A stretch of 64,000 bases of DNA from Luteococcus sp052116585. Lineage in GTDB: Bacteria; Actinomycetota; Actinomycetes; Propionibacteriales; Propionibacteriaceae. The translations under genes were made by a program, and so were the position numbers. Of the stretch, positions 58,411-64,000 are shown in pieces (within the stretch, counting starts at the first letter, position 1; each line of letters opens with the position of its first letter). The stretch lies in the NCBI RefSeq assembly GCF_052116585.1, contig NZ_JBQKKT010000009.1:1-64000 (forward strand), given 5' to 3'. The notes below the pieces were generated by a model, which did not search any database, was not told where the DNA came from, and worked only from the letters and a program-made list of their open reading frames with translations.

Positions 58411-59433
58411 ATGCTGGACGAACGCAAGATGGACGTGCTCAAGGCGATCGTCACCGACTACGTCAGCAGCAAGGAGCCCGTCGGCTCGAAGGCGCTGGTG
58501 GAGCGTCACCAGCTCAAGGTCTCTCCGGCGACCGTTCGCAATGACATGGCCGTGCTGGAGGAGGAGGGCTACATCACCCAGCCGCACACCAGCGCGGGAC
58601 GCATTCCGACCGACAAGGGCTACCGCCTGTTCGTCGACCGGTTGGCCACCGTCAAGCCGCTGTCGGCGGCAGAGAAGCGCGCGATCCAGACCTTCATGGC
58701 AGGCGCGCTCGACCTGGACGACATCGTCACCCGCACGGTGAGGTTGCTCGCGCAGGTGACCCAGCAGGTGGCCATCGTGCAGTACCCGATCAGTTCCACC
58801 GCCCAGGTGCGCCACATCGAGCTGGTGAGCCTGACCAGCGACCGGGTGCTGGTGATCCTGATCAACTCCACCGGTCGGGTGGACCAGCGTTCCGTGGAAC
58901 TGCCGATGCACTCCGAACAGTCCCTGGCGGAGCTTCGGACGCGGCTCAACCAGGCGGTGGTCGGCCTGACCCCGGCCCAGGGCGCCGACAAGTTGTCGAG
59001 CCTGTTGGGGGAACTGCCGGACACGATCGCGCGCACCAGCGTCAACACCGTGGTGGCCACCGTGTTGGAGATGCTGGCCGACGACCCGTCGACCCGCGTC
59101 GCCGTGGCGGGCGTGCCGCACCTGAGTCGCTTCGGCGACCAATTCGAGACAGCCGTGAAGCCCGTCCTCGAAGCACTTGAGGAGCAGGTGGTGCTGCTGC
59201 ACCTGCTGGGTGAGGCTGCCTCCAGCCCGTCCGATGTCACGGTGCGCATCGGTCAGGAGAATCCCTTTGAACGCCTCCAGTCGACCTCACTGGTGGCCAG
59301 CACCTATGGTTCGTTGGACGATTCCTGGGCCACCCTGGGAATCGTCGGGCCAACCCGCATGGACTACCCCTCAACCATGGCCTCGGTTCGTGCCGTGGCC
59401 CGCTATGTTGGCCGCTTCCTGGCAGAAGGATGA
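58411..59433 (+). CDS. hrcA: Heat-inducible transcriptional repressor HrcA
   Basis: Represses chaperone genes by binding CIRCE; GroEL assists its folding. The 340-residue protein has an N-terminal winged helix (LDERKMDVLKAIVTDYVSSKEPVGSKALVERHQLKVSPATVRNDMAVLEEEGYI), the conserved QPHTSAGRIPTDKGYR block, a GAF-like middle domain and a C-terminal LGIVGPTRMDYPSTMASVRAVARY motif. ATG 58411 has a GGGAGGGGAGGG site upstream. The CIRCE element precedes it and dnaJ follows with a 12-base gap. Confidence 0.96.
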   Translation: MLDERKMDVLKAIVTDYVSSKEPVGSKALVERHQLKVSPATVRNDMAVLEEEGYITQPHTSAGRIPTDKGYRLFVDRLATVKPLSAAEKRAIQTFMAGALDLDDIVTRTVRLLAQVTQQVAIVQYPISSTAQVRHIELVSLTSDRVLVILINSTGRVDQRSVELPMHSEQSLAELRTRLNQAVVGLTPAQGADKLSSLLGELPDTIARTSVNTVVATVLEMLADDPSTRVAVAGVPHLSRFGDQFETAVKPVLEALEEQVVLLHLLGEAASSPSDVTVRIGQENPFERLQSTSLVASTYGSLDDSWATLGIVGPTRMDYPSTMASVRAVARYVGRFLAEG

Positions 59434-59444
59434 CTTTCACTCCC

Positions 59445-60632
59445 ATGAGTTCTGACTACTACGAGATCCTGGGCGTCGAGCGCGACGCAACGCCCGAGCA
59501 GATCAAGAAGGCCTACCGCCGGATGGCCATGAAGATGCATCCCGATGTGTCCAATGAGCCGGATGCCGACGAGAAGTTCAAGCAGATCCAGGAGGCCTAT
59601 GAGGTCCTCTCCGATCCGCAGAAGAAGGCGATCTTCGACCGTGGCGGAGACCCGATGGGCGGGGGCTTCGGCGGAATGGGTGGCGCGGGTGGATTCGGCG
59701 GCTTCCCCGGTGGCGGATTCGGTGGCGGGTTCGACTTCACGAACCTCGTCGATGCGATGTTCGGCCAGCAGGCGCAGCGTGGACCGCGCTCTCGGGTCCG
59801 TCGCGGTCAGGATGCCCTGGTGCGGCAGAGCCTGACTCTGGCCGAGGCCGCATTTGGTGTGACCAAGCCGTTGAGCGTGGAGACAGCGGTGGTGTGCCCC
59901 AAGTGCACCGGATCTGGCTGCTCTGAAGGCTCCGAGCCGGTCACCTGCAGCACCTGCAGTGGCAATGGGGAGATCACCCAGATCCAGCGTTCCTTCCTGG
60001 GAGACATCCGCACCTCGCAGCCGTGCCCCAACTGCCGCGGCTACGGCACCGTGATTCCGCACCCCTGTGGCGAGTGCTCCGGTGAGGGCCGTGTGCGTTC
60101 CAGCCGGACCCTGAATGTGAAGATCCCTGCCGGCGTGAGCACCGGCAATCGGATCCATCTGGAGGGTCAGGGTGAGGTCGGTCCCGGCGGTGGTCCGGCC
60201 GGCGACCTGTACGTGGAACTCGTCGTTGCCAACCATGAGGTCTTCAAGCGCGACGGGGACAACATCGAGATGGTGCTCCGGGTCCCCATGACGGCAGCGG
60301 CCCTGGGCACGAAGCTGACGATCGACACCCTGGAGGCCGAGCGCGAGGACTCCGATCCTTCGGACGCGACGCTTGAGGTGGAGATTCCTGCCGGGACCCA
60401 GAGCGGGACCAGAGTGGCAGTCGCCGGTCGTGGTGTGCCTCGTCTGCGCGGCAGCGGTCGCGGCGAGCTGGGCATCACCTTCGTCGTCCAGACGCCGACG
60501 AAGGTGGACGGACACCAGCGCGAGCTCCTGCGACAGCTGGCCGAGGCACGCGGTGAGACGAATGTCACGGCCCAGGTGCACAAGGGCAAGCAGGGGGTCT
60601 TCGACCGTCTGAAGGAAGCCTTCGGCGGCTGA
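59445..60632 (+). CDS. dnaJ: Chaperone protein DnaJ
   Basis: An Hsp40 co-chaperone that stimulates DnaK. The 395-residue protein has an N-terminal J domain (YYEILGVERDATPEQIKKAYRRMAMKMHPDV with the HPD tripeptide), a Gly/Phe-rich linker (about 65-105), and four zinc-finger repeats (CPKCTGSG, CSTCSGNG, CPNCRGYG, CGECSGEG). The C-terminal substrate-binding domain follows. ATG 59445 matches the family start; an ATG at 59430 overlapping the hrcA stop is possible. Its TGA shares one base with the rsmE ATG. It belongs to the hrcA-linked DnaJ type of actinobacteria. Confidence 0.96.
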   Translation: MSSDYYEILGVERDATPEQIKKAYRRMAMKMHPDVSNEPDADEKFKQIQEAYEVLSDPQKKAIFDRGGDPMGGGFGGMGGAGGFGGFPGGGFGGGFDFTNLVDAMFGQQAQRGPRSRVRRGQDALVRQSLTLAEAAFGVTKPLSVETAVVCPKCTGSGCSEGSEPVTCSTCSGNGEITQIQRSFLGDIRTSQPCPNCRGYGTVIPHPCGECSGEGRVRSSRTLNVKIPAGVSTGNRIHLEGQGEVGPGGGPAGDLYVELVVANHEVFKRDGDNIEMVLRVPMTAAALGTKLTIDTLEAEREDSDPSDATLEVEIPAGTQSGTRVAVAGRGVPRLRGSGRGELGITFVVQTPTKVDGHQRELLRQLAEARGETNVTAQVHKGKQGVFDRLKEAFGG

Positions 60633-61474
60633 TGAGCGACGCACTCTTCCTGGCCGATCTCACCGGCGCCTCACCTGGTTCCCACATCGCCGTGACGGGG
60701 GACGAGGGGCGTCATGCTGCCGTCGTGAAGCGTATCCAGATGGGGGAGTCGGTACTGGTCTCTGACGGTTCGGGGCGCGCTGTTCGGGGCCCGGTCGTGG
60801 AGGTGGGCAAGCAGGGCATCGTCGTCGAGGTGGCTGAGCTGCTCGAGACCCCGTCCGGCCGCTACCGCTGGGTCGGGGTTCAGGCGCTGGCAAAGGGGGA
60901 TCGGTCGGATCTGGCGGTGGAGACGATGACCGAGCTCGGCGTCGACGAGGTGCTGGCCTGGCAGGCGAGCCGCTCCATCGTGCGGTGGACTGCGGAGAAG
61001 TGCCGCAAGGGGCTGGCGAAGTGGGAATCCACGGCCCGGGAGGCCACGAAGCAGTCCCGACGATTCCGGATTCCCGAGGTGGGCTTCGTCTCGACGAAGG
61101 AGCTCGTCGCCCGGATCGAACGTGCCAGTCTGGCGCTGGTCCTTCACGAGTCCGCGTCCCAGCACATCGCCGAGGTGGGATTGCCCTCGGCAAGCTCGGC
61201 GAACAGTGTGAGTGAGCCTGCTGAGCTCCCGGAGGTGCTGTTCATCGTCGGCCCGGAAGGCGGCATCAGCCCGGACGAATTGGATTTCTTCACCCGGGCC
61301 GGTGCCCGGCCGGTCCTGATCAGTGATGGGGTGCTGCGCACGTCGACGGCAGGTGTGGTGGCGCTGGCGCAACTGCAGCTGATGGCCTCGACGGGTTCGG
61401 TCGACGGATCACCTACGGGCTCGGCCCGCCGACCTCCTCCGTCGCCTGAGCCTGACGAGGGAGGTGCTCGATGA
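60632..61474 (+). CDS. rsmE: 16S rRNA (uracil-1498-N3) methyltransferase RsmE
   Basis: Methylates U1498 of 16S rRNA using SAM. The 280-residue SPOUT protein has an N-terminal PUA-like domain (about 1-75) and the C-terminal SPOUT motifs AKGDRSDLAVETMTELGVDEV, SRSIVRW, EATKQSRRFRIPEV, FIVGPEGGISPDEL and SDGVLRTSTAGVVALAQ. Its ATG overlaps dnaJ and its stop overlaps the tgt ATG by four bases, so all three are coupled. A C-terminal extension of about 25 residues, rich in Pro and Ser, is unusual. Confidence 0.94.
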   Translation: MSDALFLADLTGASPGSHIAVTGDEGRHAAVVKRIQMGESVLVSDGSGRAVRGPVVEVGKQGIVVEVAELLETPSGRYRWVGVQALAKGDRSDLAVETMTELGVDEVLAWQASRSIVRWTAEKCRKGLAKWESTAREATKQSRRFRIPEVGFVSTKELVARIERASLALVLHESASQHIAEVGLPSASSANSVSEPAELPEVLFIVGPEGGISPDELDFFTRAGARPVLISDGVLRTSTAGVVALAQLQLMASTGSVDGSPTGSARRPPPSPEPDEGGAR

Positions 61475-62745
61475 GCGATTTCGGCTACACGCCGCGCACT
61501 GTTCTGGACAATGGCCTGGGCCGCACCGGAACGATTCACACCCCGCATGGGGAGATCCAGACTCCGGCCTTCATCGCCGTGGGCACCAAGGCGACGGTGA
61601 AGGCCGTGCTTCCTGAATCCGTGCGCGAGTTCGGCGCGCAGGCCGTGTTGGCCAATGCCTACCACCTGTACCTGCAGCCCGGTAGCGACCTGGTGGACGA
61701 GGCAGGTGGCCTGGGCCGTTTCATGAACTGGGACGGTCCCACCTTCACGGACTCCGGCGGTTTCCAGGTGATGAGTCTGGGCGCGGGCTTCAAGAAGGTC
61801 ATCGAGATGGACTCTGTGAAGGCCGCTTCCGACGATGCCGTCGCGCCCGGCAAGGAACGACTCGCCCACGTCGACGACGATGGCGTGACCTTCAAGAGCC
61901 ACCTCAATGGGGACCTCCACCGGTTCACGCCAGAGGTGAGCATGCGGGTGCAGCACGAACTGGGGGCGGACATCATGTTTGCCTTCGACGAGCTGACCAC
62001 GCTGCACAACAGTCGCGGCTACCAGGAGGAATCCCTGGAACGCACCCGCCTGTGGGCCGAACGGTGTCTGGCAGAACATCGTCGCCTGACCCAGGAGCGG
62101 GTCGGCAAGCCCTACCAGGCCCTCTTCGGCGTGCTGCAGGGCGCCCAGTACGAGGACCTGCGGCGCAAGGCGGCTCGGGACCTGGGCTCGATGGAGGTGG
62201 ACGGGCAGCGTTTTGACGGCTTCGGCTATGGCGGCGCATTGGAGAAGGAGAATCTCGGCACCATCTGCTCCTGGATGAGCGAGGAACTGCCCTTCGACAA
62301 GCCCCGACATCTGCTGGGAATCAGTGAGCCGGACGACTTCTTCGCAGCGGTGGAGGCCGGGGCGGACACCTTCGACTGTGTCAACCCGAGCCGGGTGGCT
62401 CGCAATTCGGCCATCTACACCGCGGACGGCCGCTACAACCTGAGCACGGCCGCCAACCGTCGCGCCTTCGTCCCCCTCGAGGACGGTTGTGACTGCTACA
62501 CCTGCGCCCACTACACCAGGGCCTACCTGCACCACCTGTTCAAGGCCAAGGAGATGCTGGCCTCCACCCTGGCGACGATCCACAACGAGCGCTTCACGGT
62601 GCGTCTGGTTGACCAGATCCGGACGTCCATCGAGGACGGCGCCTTGGAGGACTTCCGCACCGACTTCCTGGGGCGCTTCTACGCGCCCAAGGTGCCAGCC
62701 GGCGGGAATGCGTCGTCCTCGCCGAGTGTTGACACCAAGAACTGA
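61471..62745 (+). CDS. tgt: tRNA-guanine(34) transglycosylase
   Basis: Exchanges the wobble guanine of GUN anticodon tRNAs for a queuosine precursor. The 424-residue TIM-barrel protein has general-acid Asp in DSGGFQVMS, AFDELT, LQGAQYEDL, nucleophile Asp in TFDCVNPSR and zinc ligands CDCYTCAHYTRAYLHHL. The base pocket is unusual: the Cys of the normal AFDEC motif is Leu, and the normal GGLAVGE segment reads GGALEKE. No queuosine synthesis genes are in the window. ATG 61471 overlaps the rsmE stop by four bases. A different base preference, such as salvaged queuine, is possible. Confidence 0.93.
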   Translation: MSDFGYTPRTVLDNGLGRTGTIHTPHGEIQTPAFIAVGTKATVKAVLPESVREFGAQAVLANAYHLYLQPGSDLVDEAGGLGRFMNWDGPTFTDSGGFQVMSLGAGFKKVIEMDSVKAASDDAVAPGKERLAHVDDDGVTFKSHLNGDLHRFTPEVSMRVQHELGADIMFAFDELTTLHNSRGYQEESLERTRLWAERCLAEHRRLTQERVGKPYQALFGVLQGAQYEDLRRKAARDLGSMEVDGQRFDGFGYGGALEKENLGTICSWMSEELPFDKPRHLLGISEPDDFFAAVEAGADTFDCVNPSRVARNSAIYTADGRYNLSTAANRRAFVPLEDGCDCYTCAHYTRAYLHHLFKAKEMLASTLATIHNERFTVRLVDQIRTSIEDGALEDFRTDFLGRFYAPKVPAGGNASSSPSVDTKN

Positions 62746-62769
62746 ACTACACGGATGGAGAGCCCTGCG

Positions 62770-63714
62770 ATGAAGGATCCCCGCGAGCTGTACGAACTGT
62801 CCGGTGCACCCGTCTACGGAGCCCCGGCCCTGATGGCGTTGTCCGGCTTCATGGACGCGGGACAGGCGGCCCAGCTTGGCGCCCAGCACCTGATCGACAC
62901 TCGTCCGAGCCGCATCATCGCCCGCTTCGACGTGGACCAGCTCGTGGACCATCGATCGCGGCGTCCGCTGGTCACCTTCGACCGGGACCACTACACGGAC
63001 TACCAGCCGATGGAACTGGTGGTGCGGGTGGTCACCGATGACGCCGGCAAGGACTTCCTGCTGTTCACCGGTCCGGAACCTGACTACCAGTGGGAGCGAT
63101 TCTGTGCCGCGGTCGCCATCCTGATGGGAGAACTGGGCAGCACGCTGATGGTGCAGCTGCACGGCATTCCCTGGGGAGCACCGCACACGCGGCCGGTCGG
63201 TGTCACGGCGCATTCGTCGGACCCTTCCCTGATCGCGGACCATCCCTCCTTCCACGACCGTCTGCAGCTGCCAAGCTCGGTGGAGGCCCTGTTGGAGATC
63301 CGTCTGCCGGAGGCACACATCCGAACTGTCGGGTTCTCCGTGCACGTGCCGCACTACCTGGCCGGTGGGGAATTTCCCGCTGGTTCCGTACGCCTGCTGG
63401 ACTGTGCCGCCCACGCAGCGGAACTCTCGCTGGCCATCCCGGACCTGCGGAGTCGGGCCGACGAGTACTTGCGGGAGATCGACCAGCTGGTGGCGCAGAA
63501 TCCAGAGAATGCCGAGGCCATCAGCCAGATGGAGGCGGCCTACGACCAGGCCGTCAAGGGGCGCGAGATCGCTGCTCCAGAAGAGCCACAGGCCGTCGAC
63601 GAGTCACAGCTGCCCTCGGGAGATGACCTGGCCGCCGAGTTCGAGCAGTTCCTGAAGGACTCGGACAAGGGCGACGGCAAGGGGAAGGAGGGCGGCTTCG
63701 GGTTGGGCCGCTGA
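62770..63714 (+). CDS. PAC2 family protein
   Basis: A 314-residue protein of the PAC2 family (archaeal/eukaryal proteasome assembly chaperone 2-like), common in actinobacteria. Family features are PALMALSGFMDAGQAAQLGAQHLI, ARFDVDQLVDHRSRRPLVTF, LLFTGPEPDYQWERF and VPHYLAGGEFPAGSVRLL. An acidic, low-complexity tail (about 265-314) ends in DKGKGKEGGFGLGR-like sequence. ATG 62770 has GGAGAG nine bases upstream and is preferred over ATG 62755. Proteasome linkage is a family inference. Convergent with the last gene. Confidence 0.85.
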   Translation: MKDPRELYELSGAPVYGAPALMALSGFMDAGQAAQLGAQHLIDTRPSRIIARFDVDQLVDHRSRRPLVTFDRDHYTDYQPMELVVRVVTDDAGKDFLLFTGPEPDYQWERFCAAVAILMGELGSTLMVQLHGIPWGAPHTRPVGVTAHSSDPSLIADHPSFHDRLQLPSSVEALLEIRLPEAHIRTVGFSVHVPHYLAGGEFPAGSVRLLDCAAHAAELSLAIPDLRSRADEYLREIDQLVAQNPENAEAISQMEAAYDQAVKGREIAAPEEPQAVDESQLPSGDDLAAEFEQFLKDSDKGDGKGKEGGFGLGR

Positions 63715-63719
63715 CCCGC

Positions 63720-64000
63720 TCAGTGGCCCAGTGGCAGGACGTAGACCATCAGGTAGAGCATCATCGCCACGCAGAAGGTGCTGGCCACGATGAGGATCGC
63801 TGCCCACAGCTTCGCCTCGCGCCACGCGAAGCGATCGCCCACCAGGATGGCGGCTGCCCCCACGAAGCCAGCCACCATGGGAGAAGCAAGGAAGATGGCG
63901 GGCAACAGGTCGTGCTGGATCAGCCGGAAGAAGGCGGTGATCCCCATCAGCACGATGCCAGCCAGGACGGCGAGGATCCAGCCCAGCGGATAGCTACGGT
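63720..64000 (-). CDS. Membrane protein, truncated by the right window edge
   Basis: The minus-strand frame is open from the stop at 63720 to the edge at 64000 with no stop codon, so the gene continues outside; a GTG at 63953 is an internal codon, not necessarily the start. The visible 93 residues hold about three hydrophobic segments (GWILAVLAGIVLMGITAFF, a central AIFLASPMVAGFVGAAAILVG, and LWAAILIVASTFCVAMMLYLMVYVL). It looks like a small polytopic membrane protein with a short basic loop (DRFAWREAK). Family not recognised. Confidence 0.65.
   Translation of the reverse strand, partial: RSYPLGWILAVLAGIVLMGITAFFRLIQHDLLPAIFLASPMVAGFVGAAAILVGDRFAWREAKLWAAILIVASTFCVAMMLYLMVYVLPLGH

Noticed and set aside
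61144..63414. Long open frame opposite rsmE, tgt and the PAC2 gene
   Set aside because: Antisense to three well-supported genes, with no recognisable domains.

Overview
The window reads as high-GC actinobacterial chromosome, most likely a Propionibacteriaceae-type organism. This is inference. It rests on the GC-rich codon use, GTG/TTG starts, many apparently leaderless genes, the actinobacterial orders alaS-ruvX-mltG-aroE-aroC-aroK-aroB and comEA-comEC-holA-rpsT...lepA...hemW...hrcA-dnaJ-rsmE, and actinobacterial families such as DUF3097, DUF4192 and HrcA/CIRCE. I saw no rRNA, tRNA, CRISPR array, transposase, integrase or prophage gene.

Layout. 0-4.1 kb: a polar amino-acid ABC importer (ATPase, permease, lipoprotein) and a YihY-type membrane protein, all on the minus strand. 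4.3-12.7 kb: a tightly overlapping plus-strand housekeeping operon (DUF948, alaS, ruvX, mltG, aroE, aroC, aroK, aroB); aroQ is not next to aroB. 12.8-16.4 kb: L-lactate dehydrogenase, an NAD-type malic enzyme and a conserved actinobacterial protein, consistent with lactate/malate-pyruvate metabolism. 16.5-21.3 kb: a MacB/FtsX-type ABC transporter diverging from a secreted L,D-transpeptidase lipoprotein. 22-27.4 kb: DUF4192, a degenerate PfkB-like protein, a Cys-containing SufR-like regulator and a large membrane-bound copper nitrite reductase fusion. 27.5-32.3 kb: comEA, comEC, holA, rpsT.

The conserved backbone from comEA to rsmE is interrupted by three accessory blocks. Block A (32.4-36.4 kb) is a two-component system with an ABC-2 exporter and a perfect operator-like palindrome. 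Block B (38.4-47.7 kb) has an alanine/glycine symporter, a rhomboid protease, a secreted papain-like protein with a Pro-Thr tail, a lipoprotein, a DUF1801 protein, a GntP-type permease and a carbohydrate ABC importer. Block C (48.9-58.3 kb) has two MazEF-type toxin-antitoxin loci flanking an Old Yellow Enzyme gene, an Imm51-like orphan, a hydrolase, a frameshifted gene, DUF3097, an MFS/LysR pair, an inositol-phosphatase-like enzyme and a metallo-beta-lactamase-fold hydrolase. The right end carries hrcA (with a CIRCE operator), dnaJ, rsmE, tgt, a PAC2 protein and a membrane gene cut by the window edge.

The most interesting items are: the three-part nitrite reductase fusion with a 24-bp inverted repeat centred on its annotated start; recurrent TANNNT-N6-start-codon promoters that imply leaderless mRNAs; a tRNA-guanine transglycosylase with changed base-pocket residues; a PfkB-fold protein without the catalytic Asp motif; and long C/G homopolymer runs next to gene ends, one of them inside a terminator, that look like sequence or assembly artefacts.
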